A DNA stretch of 64,000 bases. Source: Acidobacteriota bacterium (GTDB lineage Bacteria; Acidobacteriota; Terriglobia; Acidiferrales; UBA7541). Each line of letters starts with the position of its first letter. Position 1 is the first letter of the stretch. The DNA is taken from positions 1 to 64,000 of the forward strand of contig QHZD01000018.1 of assembly GCA_003225315.1 (NCBI GenBank), given 5' to 3'. Under the pieces are notes generated by a model. That model was not told the DNA's origin. It searched no databases and worked only from the letters and a program-made list of their open reading frames with translations. Shown in pieces: positions 25,108-33,551 of this stretch. A program made the translations under genes and the position numbers.

Positions 25108-26040
25108 ATGAACATAACAATTAGTGGTGTCGTCAGAAGATGCGCACGGGCTGGACTATTCACTCTCTGCTGTTCGCTCCCGACTTTTGCGCAAACTCCT
25201 ATTACGGTCCCAACGTCGGTCAACGCGGGGCTAGTTATTGACGCGGCCGGACCAGAACAGCGCAAGTCTTTGAATGCAATATATTTAATCGCATGCCCCA
25301 ACGTGGGGTTCGGTTCTGGGTTTCTCTTAAATACAGGGATCATGGTGACCAACGTCCACGTGGTTGCCACGTGCACACAACAAACACTATACGGAATCAG
25401 TACGGCAAATAAGCAAGTGAAATTTTCCCGCATCATCTTGGACCGTGAGCGTGACCTCGCACTTCTGGTGCCTGAGGAAAAGTTAACCGGCGGCTTCAAA
25501 CTGGCAGCGAAAGACAACCCTGTACCCGGAACCACTGTATCCACATGGGGATATCCCTTTGGATATAACGGGATTTCACCCTTACTGAGCGTCGGCTACG
25601 TCTCTGGTTATCGCGTCGATACCCAGAGCGGCGGAGCAGTCAAACATATCGTGGTAAATGGGGCTTTCAACCACGGCAATTCTGGCGGCCCACTTCTGAT
25701 TTCACACGATAATGAAGTCATCGGGATCGTCGTATTGACGTTCCACTTTTACCCGCCGGAAGTGAAACAGATTATCGATGCGCTTTTGAGCCCCCGGGGC
25801 GGAATTGGGTTTGGAGAGATCACTCGTCCAGACGGAAGCAAACAGCCAATAATGGAGTCCCAAGTAACCGCGATGGTCCTCAACGAGTTCTACGAGAAAA
25901 CCCAGGTGATGATCGGCGAAGCCGTAGCATCTTCAGAGCTGGCGGCGATGATAAAGGCCCATTCTTCGGAACTGCCTACTCCAAACTCAGAAGCAGCTGA
26001 TGGGTCAAACAGATCTCCGGCGCAAAAGCACAACCAATAG
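25108..26040 (+). CDS. Exported trypsin-like serine protease
   Basis: A 310-residue protein with a signal peptide (1-29, ending TFAQ) and a trypsin-like fold. The catalytic triad is H84 (VTNVHVV), D116 (DRERDLALL) and S192 (FNHGNSGGP). There is no PDZ domain; the C-terminal 100 residues (from about 215) have no recognised motif. AGAGGTGG precedes the start. It stands alone between recG and rsmD and its DNA looks less GC-rich than either neighbour, suggesting recent acquisition. Likely a periplasmic or secreted protease; the substrate cannot be told. Confidence 0.82.
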   Translation: MNITISGVVRRCARAGLFTLCCSLPTFAQTPITVPTSVNAGLVIDAAGPEQRKSLNAIYLIACPNVGFGSGFLLNTGIMVTNVHVVATCTQQTLYGISTANKQVKFSRIILDRERDLALLVPEEKLTGGFKLAAKDNPVPGTTVSTWGYPFGYNGISPLLSVGYVSGYRVDTQSGGAVKHIVVNGAFNHGNSGGPLLISHDNEVIGIVVLTFHFYPPEVKQIIDALLSPRGGIGFGEITRPDGSKQPIMESQVTAMVLNEFYEKTQVMIGEAVASSELAAMIKAHSSELPTPNSEAADGSNRSPAQKHNQ

Positions 26041-26235
26041 CATTCGGCCTCTCCATTTGCTGTGCGGCCGCGCCTTGAAACTTCTTATAAGTCGAATAGC
26101 CCCACAAGTGCCGGTCACCGGCCACTAAGTAAGAACTATAAGTTCGCGACTCATTGCATACTGCAATGAAGTCCACAGCTCCAATTCTTTGTTCCTTGAC
26201 TAAAAACTAAAAACTGACAACTAATAACGGCACTC

Positions 26236-26799
26236 ATGCGCGTAATCGCCGGAACTTACAAGAGCCGCATCCTGAAGAGCCTCAAAGGCCTCGCCCTGCG
26301 CCCCACCAGCGACCGCTTGCGCGAAACTCTCTTCAACGTTCTCGCTCCCAGCATCGCCGGCTCTCACTTCGTCGATCTCTTCGCCGGAACCGGCGCCATC
26401 GGCATCGAAGCCCTCAGCCGCGGCGTCGCCGAAGTCGTCTTCATTGAAAATCACGCGCCCGCCGTCACCCTGATTCGCCGCAATCTCGAATCGCTTGGCA
26501 TCGATACTGGCGCGACCGTACTCCCTGTGGACGCTCTTCGCGGCCTCGCGCTGCTGTCCACGCGAAAAATGGAAGCCGCACCTGGATTCGACTACGTTTT
26601 TCTCGATCCTCCCTATGCTGCTGCCGAAGACTACTCCCGCGTGCTAGAATTTCTTGGTTCCACGGAACTTCTCGCACCTGGCGGCATCGTAATCGCCGAG
26701 CATCGCCGCAGCTTCGATTTACCCGAAGAATTCGGCGCACTGAAGAGGTTTCGGGTTCTGAAACAGGGCGACGCCGCCCTGAGCTTTTACCGCCGCTAG
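26236..26799 (+). CDS. rsmD: 16S rRNA (guanine(966)-N(2))-methyltransferase
   Basis: A 187-residue SAM-dependent methyltransferase predicted to methylate G966 of 16S rRNA. The N-terminus MRVIAGTYKSRILKSLKG, RPTSDRLRETLFNVL, the SAM motif FVDLFAGTGAIGIEALSRG and the catalytic DPPY (about residues 121-124, FLDPPYAAAEDY) are all diagnostic. The usual neighbour coaD is not present. The preceding 195 bases (26041-26235) hold no gene, only a short ACTAAAAACTAAAAACTGAC-like run before the start. Confidence 0.93.
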   Translation: MRVIAGTYKSRILKSLKGLALRPTSDRLRETLFNVLAPSIAGSHFVDLFAGTGAIGIEALSRGVAEVVFIENHAPAVTLIRRNLESLGIDTGATVLPVDALRGLALLSTRKMEAAPGFDYVFLDPPYAAAEDYSRVLEFLGSTELLAPGGIVIAEHRRSFDLPEEFGALKRFRVLKQGDAALSFYRR

Positions 26800-26801
26800 C
26801 C

Positions 26802-26853
26802 TTTGTAGAGGCCGGGCTTTAGCCCGGCTAAGTGGGACAGGCTTCAGCCTGTC
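26802..26853 (+). repeat. REP-like palindromic pair
   Basis: Two hairpins in a row: GCCGGGC (26811-26817) with GCCCGGC (26822-26828) around TTTA, and GACAGGCT (26836-26843) with AGCCTGTC (26846-26853). The first is preceded by CTTTGTAGAGG, also found at 26938 with one change. Dispersed palindromes of this type could act as a terminator after rsmD. Confidence 0.65.
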
Positions 26854-26937
26854 TCCTCGCGGGCGGCAAAAATAACTCGGCCGAGTAAACCCCCCGCACG
26901 CCGAGTTTCGTCTATCATAGGGTGTTCACGCGTCTTT

Positions 26938-26963
26938 CTTTGTAGTGGCGGTCCTTTAGACCG
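26938..26963 (+). repeat. REP-like palindrome, second copy
   Basis: CTTTGTAGTGGCGGTC...GACCG repeats the lead-in of the element at 26802 (CTTTGTAGAGG) and again forms a hairpin, CGGTC (26949-26953) with GACCG (26959-26963), with TTTA in the loop. The stem sequence differs while the lead-in and loop are kept, a covariation expected of a structured repeat family. Confidence 0.55.
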
Positions 26964-27015
26964 TGGTTTTGCCCGTGCGAACCCGGCCGCGCAGCGTACG
27001 ATCGACAAAACGAAA

Positions 27016-28734
27016 ATGTCTCTGAACCACGTCAGCAACGCTCTCAACCTTCTTGGACAGGCCACCAAACCTGCCGCCGCCCCAGTCCGACTCGAAACAG
27101 GCGAAGGCCCCAAACTCGAAGTCGCCTGGGGCTCTTTCCACCAGGGCATCTTCAGCAGCATCGCTGCCGTTCTGACCTGGACCCGCGTCCCCAAGAACTT
27201 TCTCGACGGCAGCTTCTTCAAGGAGTGCTGGGTTGAGCGCCGCGTTCCCCGCCGCGCGATCCTTGCTGCCGCGTTGTGGCATGTCGTTTTTCTCGTCATG
27301 CCGTCCCCGCGGCTCCCCAGCGCACCGACTCATTTTCACGAATTCGATAACACCGAGCTCACCTGGTCCGGCCCAATCGCCGATTTTCCGTTGGTGGAAA
27401 TGAAAGCTCCCAAAGCCAAACCCACGCCGCGCGGCGAACCGGAAAAGCCTCTTCCCCCCGAAGGCGCCGACGCCTTCCATCCGCGCCAGCGCATCATTAC
27501 CGATCCCGTTCACCCAAACCATCCGCGTCAAACGTTGATCAATTCAGCCGCGCCTCTCGAGCCGCCGAAGATTCTTCCAAACCTTCCCAACGTCGTGCAA
27601 TTCCAGCAAATGACGGCACCGGCGCGTCCGCGCCTGCAAATCAGCCTAGAAACACTCTCCAAGCTTCGCCCACGCGAAGTTCGCAAAGTGAAGCTGACCA
27701 CCGAACCGGCTCTCGATCTGCCCACGCTGGACCAGAAACTCGCGGAGATCGCGCCGTCAATGTTGCCGCACGCCGCCCCTGCGCGGCCTAAATTGGAATT
27801 GAACGCTGGCGGTGCCCCGCGCGTCGCGCAACGCGCGCAAACGGGAGAAGTCGAGCCTGCGCCGGAAGTCGTCTCTGCGCAATCCGGCGTGGCGAATGGA
27901 AATGCCACAACGTTTATCGCACTGTCCGCGTCACCCGCTCCGCCTGCGCCTGTCGTCCTGCCGCAGGGGAATCTCGCTGCACGCGTTTCCATTTCACCCG
28001 AAGGCAAGCAACCCGGCGTTCCCGGCGGCTCGCCAAACGGAACACCCGGCGCAAACGGAGGAGCAGCCGGCGGACCAGCGAGCATGAGCGGCGGAAACGC
28101 AACTGGCAATGGCAGCGTGAAAAATGGCATCGACGTGAGCATCAGCGGAGGCCATCCACCTGCCAACGGCGCAAGTTCTGGCCTCGGCGGACCCGCGAAA
28201 ATCAGTGCGCCCCCTCCGCGTGCCTTAATCACCAAACCCGATCCACACGCGAAGTCCGATGACGCTCCCGAGCGAACTGGCCCGCCCAATTTTTTATCGC
28301 TTCCTGCTGGCGCGCAACCGGAGCAAATCTTCGCCTCGAAGAAAATCTATAAGATGCTCGTCAACATGCCCAACTTGAACAGCGCCACAGGAAGCTGGAT
28401 TCTCAATTTCTCCGAACTGCGCACCGGCTCCGAAGTCCCTGGCTCATCTTTCTCCGAAGTTTCCGCCCCCGGCCCACTCAGAAAGATCGACCCAAAGTAT
28501 CCGCCCACGCTGATCAACGAGCACGTCGAAGGAGAAGTTGTCCTCTACGCCGTGATTCGCCGTGACGGCTCGGTCGACAGCATCCAGCTCGTCCGAGGCA
28601 TCGACGAACAGCTCGACGCCAACGCCATGAACGCTCTCAGCCAGTGGAAGTTCCGCCCCGCCACCAAACAGGGCGTCCCCATCGAGCTCGAAGCCATCGT
28701 CCACATCCCCTTCCACGCCCCGCCCGAACATTAG
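27016..28734 (+). CDS. TonB-family energy transducer
   Basis: A 572-residue protein. A membrane helix at about 78-95 (RRAILAAALWHVVFLVM) anchors it, with an unusually long cytoplasmic N-terminus. A Pro-rich periplasmic stretch follows (about 110-340), then a Gly/Asn-rich segment (GTPGANGGAAGGPASMSGGNATGNG) and a C-terminal TonB domain at about 485-570 (IDPKYPPTLINEHVEGEVVL ... DANAMNALSQWKFRPATKQGVPIE). It should couple inner-membrane energy to TonB-dependent receptors such as the one at 53.2 kb; no exbB/exbD is in the window. Confidence 0.82.
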   Translation: MSLNHVSNALNLLGQATKPAAAPVRLETGEGPKLEVAWGSFHQGIFSSIAAVLTWTRVPKNFLDGSFFKECWVERRVPRRAILAAALWHVVFLVMPSPRLPSAPTHFHEFDNTELTWSGPIADFPLVEMKAPKAKPTPRGEPEKPLPPEGADAFHPRQRIITDPVHPNHPRQTLINSAAPLEPPKILPNLPNVVQFQQMTAPARPRLQISLETLSKLRPREVRKVKLTTEPALDLPTLDQKLAEIAPSMLPHAAPARPKLELNAGGAPRVAQRAQTGEVEPAPEVVSAQSGVANGNATTFIALSASPAPPAPVVLPQGNLAARVSISPEGKQPGVPGGSPNGTPGANGGAAGGPASMSGGNATGNGSVKNGIDVSISGGHPPANGASSGLGGPAKISAPPPRALITKPDPHAKSDDAPERTGPPNFLSLPAGAQPEQIFASKKIYKMLVNMPNLNSATGSWILNFSELRTGSEVPGSSFSEVSAPGPLRKIDPKYPPTLINEHVEGEVVLYAVIRRDGSVDSIQLVRGIDEQLDANAMNALSQWKFRPATKQGVPIELEAIVHIPFHAPPEH

Positions 28735-28911
28735 CCTGACTTCTGCGTGAATCTCCACAGCGCACGATTTGTGACGCCGGAGGGCCCACCCCCCATGAAA
28801 ATGCATGCATGTCAAAAGAAAGGACTTACAAAAAAGGCAATTCGTAAATGGTTGATTCTAAAGGGCGGAATTTTGGTTGTTTGGTGGCAGCAAAGGGCGA
28901 AACGACCTGGC

Positions 28912-28941
28912 CTAAAAAGAAAAACGGGAGCACGCTCCCGT
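28912..28941 (-). terminator. Rho-independent terminator for the panE transcript
   Basis: ACGGGAGC (28924-28931) and GCTCCCGT (28934-28941) form a perfect stem; on the minus strand it is followed by TTTTTCTTTTT. It lies about 160 bases after the panE stop. The rest of the 370-base gap 28735-29104 holds the 66-base palindromic element and no supported gene. Confidence 0.75.
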
Positions 28942-29008
28942 ACGTCAAACGCAGTTTTATACCGTATTAAGCATAGCTGGAAATACTAGAAAGTCAAGGA
29001 TAATTTTG

Positions 29009-29074
29009 GTAGCGGTTCAGTTTGAATTTTGCCCGCTACTGTCACGATTAATAAAATTCAAACCGACCCGCTAC
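29009..29074. repeat. 66-base palindromic element, copy 1
   Basis: Two 22-base terminal arms (29009-29030 and 29053-29074) are inverted copies with 20 of 22 matches: both run GTAGCGG, then GTTTGAATTTT inwards. The 22-base centre contains another CCGCTAC and TGTCACGATTAA. A diverged relative is at 34803. This looks like a miniature inverted-repeat or insertion-sequence end element; no transposase is nearby. Confidence 0.75.
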
Positions 29075-29104
29075 GATAGTTTTGGCGCCCTCAAGCGGCT
29101 GAAA

Positions 29105-30037
29105 CTACAAACGTCCTTCCGCCAGCTTTACTAGGGCGAAGAGGGAATGGTTTACAGGCGTCGGGACGCCCAATTCCGCCCCGCGGCGGGAGATGTAGCC
29201 ATTCAGAGAATCGACCTCCGTGCGCTTGCCGCGATTCAGGTCTTGGCCAGTTGAGGAAAGCGCCTCGGCCATTTGCGTGGCAATCTTCAGCGCGCCTGCC
29301 AGCGCCGCCTTGGGATCCTCCAGGCCGGGCGGATGAATTCCTGCGGCCCGTGCCACAGCCAGCACTTCGTAGACCGCCGTCTCGACCACTTTCCAAGCAT
29401 CGGGGCTGGAGGCGATTAGGCCGTACTTTGCGCGTCCCAGCGCGGAGACGGCGTTCAGAGCGCAGTTCCATACGAGTTTGGTCCAGAGCTCGCCTTCAAT
29501 ATTTTCGGAAATCCGACAAGGCACACGGGCGCGAGAAAATATTTCCGCGATTCGCTTGGTTTTCTCGCTTTCCGGTCCGACAACCAAATCGCCCCGGCCA
29601 ACGTGTTTCACGCGCCCTGGTTGCGGCACCGAAGCCGCAACGTAAACGACAGCGGGAAGCGCATCAATCTTTGCCGCCGCAGCGCGAATCTGCTCCACGT
29701 TGTCCACGCCGTTTTGCATGCTGAGGACGAGAGCGCTGGGCGCAAGCAGCGAACCCAGCACGCGTGCGGTTGTCGCATTGTCCGTGGTCTTCACGCAAAA
29801 CAAAACAATTTCCGCGGCGCGCACCGCGCTGAGTTCTGTGGACGCTTCGACTCGGACGCTTTCTTGAAATTGCAATGTGTCGAGGAAAAGTCCGTTCTTC
29901 TTGACCGCCTCGACAAAGGCGGGACGCCCTATCATCACTACTGGCGCGCCTGCGCGCGCCAGCAGTCCGCCGAAGTATCCGCCTACGGCGCCTGCACCAA
30001 CGACGGCAATTTTTGGCCAGTTTTCCTGGGCGGTCAC
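29105..30037 (-). CDS. panE: 2-dehydropantoate 2-reductase
   Basis: A 310-residue NADPH-dependent reductase of the ketopantoate reductase family, predicted to make pantoate for coenzyme A. The nucleotide-binding motif is IAVVGAGAVGGYFGGLLA; MQNGVDN, the catalytic-Lys region ELWTKLVWNCALNAVSAL and the C-terminal REVDSLNGYISRRG-type segment (RTEVDSLNGYI) are typical. The start is taken as GTG at 30037, which overlaps the upstream aminotransferase stop (GTGA), giving normal family length; the open frame extends much further but only as antisense of that gene. Related family members act on other 2-keto acids. Confidence 0.88.
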   Translation of the reverse strand: MTAQENWPKIAVVGAGAVGGYFGGLLARAGAPVVMIGRPAFVEAVKKNGLFLDTLQFQESVRVEASTELSAVRAAEIVLFCVKTTDNATTARVLGSLLAPSALVLSMQNGVDNVEQIRAAAAKIDALPAVVYVAASVPQPGRVKHVGRGDLVVGPESEKTKRIAEIFSRARVPCRISENIEGELWTKLVWNCALNAVSALGRAKYGLIASSPDAWKVVETAVYEVLAVARAAGIHPPGLEDPKAALAGALKIATQMAEALSSTGQDLNRGKRTEVDSLNGYISRRGAELGVPTPVNHSLFALVKLAEGRL

Positions 30038-31200
30038 GGAGTAACCACGCTGATCAGCCGGTCGATGTCGCGCTCGGTATTGTACAAATGCGGTGAAACG
30101 CGAATGTTCCCTTCGCGCAGGCTCACGATTACATTCTCTTTCCGCAACCGTTGATAATATTCCGCTGTTTTCTCCGCGCTTCGTGCGGAGAAACACCCGT
30201 ACGGTCCGCGCCGCGTGGGATCCAGGGGACTCGTCGGCACGAAGCGATCCTTCGGCAAACGCGCGAACATCAACTCGATCAATTTCCGGTTGTGCGCGCT
30301 GACCAACTCCGGTCCCATGCGCAGCACAAAATCCACCGAGGCGTCCATCGCCACCAGATTGAAATTGAAGTAACTGGCCGACTCCGGCGCATCCCAACGT
30401 TTCGCGTTGGCCGCGGGTTTTGGATCAGCAAAGTTCAATGCCGAGAAATTGTCCGAGCCCATCATCGCCATCCAATAAAACGGTCCCGGCCGCACCATCG
30501 CAAGGTGTTCGCTCTTGGCCCAGAAAAATCCGGTGCCGAATGGTCCCAACAGCCACTTGTATCCGGCGGACACAACAAAGTCGGCCCCCAGTTGCTTCAC
30601 ATCCATGGGCATCGCGCCGCAGGACTGGCTGGCGTCCAACAAAAGCAGCGCTCCCTGTTTATGGCACGCGTCTGCAACGCGCGCGGCATCGAGCAGCGAT
30701 CCGTCGTCGTAGCGCACCATGCTCACGGAGATCAATCGCGTCCGTGGAGTCATCGCGGCGATCAAATCATCCGCGGTGATGAACCGCTCGCGAGGCGAAA
30801 CAATTTTCAGCTTCAGCCCCTCGCGTTCCTCCATCGGTTTCCATGTCGCGAGCTGCAGCGGGAACTCGCCCTTTGCCGTGATGACCTCGTCGCCCGGTTT
30901 CCACGTCAGCGCGTACGCGACTGCCGCTACGCCCGCGCTTGCTCCGCTGGTCAGCGCAACCTCTTCCGGTTTGCCGCCGATCAGCTTTGCGATGGACGCG
31001 CGAGTGCGGTTCGGCACTTCAAAAAAAGTGGCATCCGGTTTGTGATGAGGATTTTTCTTCGCTTCGAGCGCCGCCTGCACGGCGCGAATGGAAACCTTCG
31101 GCATCGGCGACTCGCTCGCCAGATTCAAATAGGTCGCGTCTTCAATTTCGAACCACTCTTGCCGCCAGTCGGTTTGCGTTGAAGTTACGGTAGTGGCCAC
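30034..31200 (-). CDS. Class V aminotransferase / cysteine desulfurase-like PLP enzyme
   Basis: A 388-residue PLP enzyme of fold type I. EVALTSGASAGVAAVA is the cofactor phosphate-binding segment, LLLLDASQSCGAMPMDV holds the PLP-pyridine Asp, and VSAGYKWLLGPFGTGFFW contains the Schiff-base Lys. It resembles isopenicillin-N epimerase/kynureninase-like class V members more than IscS; no desulfurase-type catalytic Cys loop is obvious. Substrate unknown. The GTG start at 31200 has AAGGAG 7 bases before it. Its stop overlaps the panE start, suggesting a linked keto-acid/amino-acid function. Confidence 0.82.
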   Translation of the reverse strand: MATTVTSTQTDWRQEWFEIEDATYLNLASESPMPKVSIRAVQAALEAKKNPHHKPDATFFEVPNRTRASIAKLIGGKPEEVALTSGASAGVAAVAYALTWKPGDEVITAKGEFPLQLATWKPMEEREGLKLKIVSPRERFITADDLIAAMTPRTRLISVSMVRYDDGSLLDAARVADACHKQGALLLLDASQSCGAMPMDVKQLGADFVVSAGYKWLLGPFGTGFFWAKSEHLAMVRPGPFYWMAMMGSDNFSALNFADPKPAANAKRWDAPESASYFNFNLVAMDASVDFVLRMGPELVSAHNRKLIELMFARLPKDRFVPTSPLDPTRRGPYGCFSARSAEKTAEYYQRLRKENVIVSLREGNIRVSPHLYNTERDIDRLISVVTP

Positions 31201-31313
31201 GGGTCACTCCTTATGGAAACTACAAGAGCTTAGATTCGCGCAGGCAATCGGGGGTGCAACGTCCAATTTGGGCAGCGTCCGGGCTAGTCTAATTCAGATT
31301 AGTTTGAACTAGT

Positions 31314-32000
31314 CTAGAAATGCGCGCGGAGCTCGCGAAACGCCGGCAGGATCACCAGTTTTCCAGAGCCTGCCACGACGGGTTCATGCTCCAACGTCCA
31401 GGTGTGCTGGTGCGGGATGTACACCGCGTTGAGGCCAATCTTCATGGCTGGATTGATGTCGCTGCGCGGACTGTTGCCGATCATCCAGCCGTGGGTCTTC
31501 ACGATTTTGTGCTTGTGGACCAGCCCGCCGTAAGTTTCAGGATCTTTTTCCGTAACGATTTCGATGAATTCAAAAAATCCCTGCAAGCCGGATCTTTCCA
31601 CTTTGGCGGCCTGTTCCGCGGGCTCGCCCTTCGTAAACAAAATCAGCCGATGCCGCTCCGTAAGATACGCAAGCGTTTCCGGAACTCCGTCCAGGATTTT
31701 CGGAGGCGTTCGCTCCAATTCAACGACGCGGCTGTGAATCAACGCCAGCGTCTCGCGTTTCGCCATCTGGTCCGCAAGCTTGATATAAGTTTCTTCGAGC
31801 GAACGCCCAAAGCTGCGCACGCCATAACCGAACTGGCGGATATTTTTGCGTTCCGTTTCATTGAGGATGTGGCGAATGTAGGCGCGGGTGTAACCGTACG
31901 GTTCGACGATGCTGATGAAATCCTCGATCAGCTTCTCGAAGAATACGTTGTTTTCCCACAGCGTGTCGTCCGCATCAATCAGAAGTGTATGCCGTCGCAT
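31314..32000 (-). CDS. HAD-family hydrolase
   Basis: A 228-residue haloacid-dehalogenase-like phosphatase. Motif I is LLIDADDTLW (D9, D11), motif II is in LILFTKGEP (Thr), and motif III/IV lies around MIGNSPRSDINPAMKIGLNAVYIP, with an alpha-helical cap between. This subgroup includes small phosphatases of unknown substrate. It is transcribed towards panE's upstream gene with 113 bases between and lies after the glycosyltransferase gene by 63 bases. Confidence 0.84.
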   Translation of the reverse strand: MRRHTLLIDADDTLWENNVFFEKLIEDFISIVEPYGYTRAYIRHILNETERKNIRQFGYGVRSFGRSLEETYIKLADQMAKRETLALIHSRVVELERTPPKILDGVPETLAYLTERHRLILFTKGEPAEQAAKVERSGLQGFFEFIEIVTEKDPETYGGLVHKHKIVKTHGWMIGNSPRSDINPAMKIGLNAVYIPHQHTWTLEHEPVVAGSGKLVILPAFRELRAHF

Positions 32001-32063
32001 CGATCCTGCGGCAGGCGGCGCGAGCGCCGCAGACCGCTCCCCCAGCCTCTTTCCCCTGCGTTC

Positions 32064-33203
32064 TCAGTCTAACAGCCGCAGGGTATCTTCGGCGATGGCC
32101 GCGGCGGCTCCCGGCCGGCCCAGGCTTCTGGCCGCATCGCGCATCCTCTTCAATCTTGCAGCATCATCGAGCAAAGCCGCAATCTTCCATGCCGCCGCCG
32201 GCAAATTGTTGCAGCGAATCGCTGCTCCGGCCTCCAGCAAATGATCGGCATTGCGTTCTTCCTGGCCGGGAATCGGTTCGATCAGCGCCATGGGCAAAGC
32301 CCGCGCGAGGGCTTCCGAAGTCGTCAGCCCGCCGGCTTTGCCGACCATCAAGTCTGCCGCCGCCATATACTTGTCCATCTCGGTGGTGAATCCAACGGGG
32401 CAAAGGCGTGGCGAGCCTGAGGGCAAATCTCCCGCTTCTTTCGCCAATTCCTCCAAACGCTTCCGCGTCTTTTCGGATTTGCCGGCAATCGCGGCAATTT
32501 GCCACGGCCGTTGCAGCCCCAGTAAATCTTTGACCAACTGCTCGACGGGCCCGACGCCGTAGCCCCCGGCGGAAATGAGTATCATCGTTACATCGGCGTC
32601 AAGTCCCAATTGCTTCCGCGCATCCGCTCGAACGACTGGCGCCGCAAACAGCGGATCAATTGGAATGCCGGTAACGCGCAGTTTTTCCCGCGGCACGCCG
32701 ATGCGCGCCAAGTATTCCGCGGCTTCCTCGATGGCCACGTAATAACGGTCGACCGTGCGGCAGAGCCACATGGCATGCACGTCGTAGTCGGTGACAACGA
32801 TGGTATTGTGCGCACGCAACTTCCGCTTGGCGATCAGCCAAGCGATGATCTCCGCGGGCAGAAAATGCGTCGCCACGCACAGATCCGGCTGGATGCGCTT
32901 CAACAGGCGGATCATGGGACCGGTGTTCAGCCGGTCCAGCGCCAGACGCCGCCGGGGGTGATGCCACGGCTGGTCCGTGCGTTCATAAAGCACGCCCATC
33001 AGCTCCGGTGCGCGGCGCACCATCGAAATATAAGCCTTGTCGTAAACGCGCTGGAAAAGTCTGCTGACATATTGCAGGGCGTCGATGTGCTCGACGGCGC
33101 AGTCGCCGCGCGCCAGAAAAGCTTTTTGAAGCGCTTGGGCAGCGCGAACGTGTCCGGCTCCGGATGTTGCAGACAGCAACAGTACGCGCGGCTTTGATTT
33201 CAT
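32064..33203 (-). CDS. MGDG-synthase-like glycosyltransferase (GT28)
   Basis: A 379-residue glycosyltransferase resembling monogalactosyldiacylglycerol synthase and YpfP-like diacylglycerol glucosyltransferases. The N-terminus LLLSATSGAGHVRAAQAL is the family glycine-rich/His motif, VVTDYDVHAMW follows, and the C-terminal nucleotide-sugar site is VGKAGGLTTSEALARALPMALIEPIPGQEERNADHLL. It probably transfers a hexose to diacylglycerol at the membrane, making a glycolipid. The sugar donor cannot be decided. A small gene lies 31 bases upstream. Confidence 0.84.
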   Translation of the reverse strand: MKSKPRVLLLSATSGAGHVRAAQALQKAFLARGDCAVEHIDALQYVSRLFQRVYDKAYISMVRRAPELMGVLYERTDQPWHHPRRRLALDRLNTGPMIRLLKRIQPDLCVATHFLPAEIIAWLIAKRKLRAHNTIVVTDYDVHAMWLCRTVDRYYVAIEEAAEYLARIGVPREKLRVTGIPIDPLFAAPVVRADARKQLGLDADVTMILISAGGYGVGPVEQLVKDLLGLQRPWQIAAIAGKSEKTRKRLEELAKEAGDLPSGSPRLCPVGFTTEMDKYMAAADLMVGKAGGLTTSEALARALPMALIEPIPGQEERNADHLLEAGAAIRCNNLPAAAWKIAALLDDAARLKRMRDAARSLGRPGAAAAIAEDTLRLLD

Positions 33204-33234
33204 TTTCCGGGAGTTCCTGCGAATGCGAGCCGCA

Positions 33235-33462
33235 TCAGGAAGTTTTTCGCTGTCCGGCGGCGATTTTTTCCAGAATGCCGCGCCCGATTTTTTGCAGTTC
33301 GCCGAAGCGTGTCAGGTAGTCCTGAAAATCGTGATTCAGGAGTTGCGCGTCCTGCGGGCCCAGCTTCGTCCGCAGAATCATGTCGCGCAGTTTTACGGGA
33401 TGCGGAAGCAGCGCGTCTTCCTGCAATTCCTCGAGCGCAATCTTGGCATCGTAGTGATACAT
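33235..33462 (-). CDS. Small hypothetical protein
   Basis: A 75-residue soluble, charged protein (begins MYHYDAKIALEELQEDALLPHPVKL) with no recognised family and no membrane segment. GGGGGAAG precedes its ATG, and it sits 31 bases upstream of the glycosyltransferase in the same direction, supporting co-transcription. An overlapping plus-strand frame here is judged a shadow. Confidence 0.55.
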   Translation of the reverse strand: MYHYDAKIALEELQEDALLPHPVKLRDMILRTKLGPQDAQLLNHDFQDYLTRFGELQKIGRGILEKIAAGQRKTS

Positions 33463-33551
33463 GGCTTCCCCCGGCAGAAAAGCGTTTCCACAGTATTGTA
33501 CCCAGTTAGCGCAGCGAGAGGTGAGTTACGGGAATAGCGGAGGAAGCAGCC

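Noticed and set aside
28747-28989. 80-codon plus-strand frame after the TonB gene
   Set aside because: It runs through the minus-strand terminator hairpin and has no recognisable domain.
30038-30397. N-terminal extension of the panE frame
   Set aside because: It is antisense-like overlap inside the aminotransferase gene and carries no family sequence; the GTG at 30037 gives normal length.
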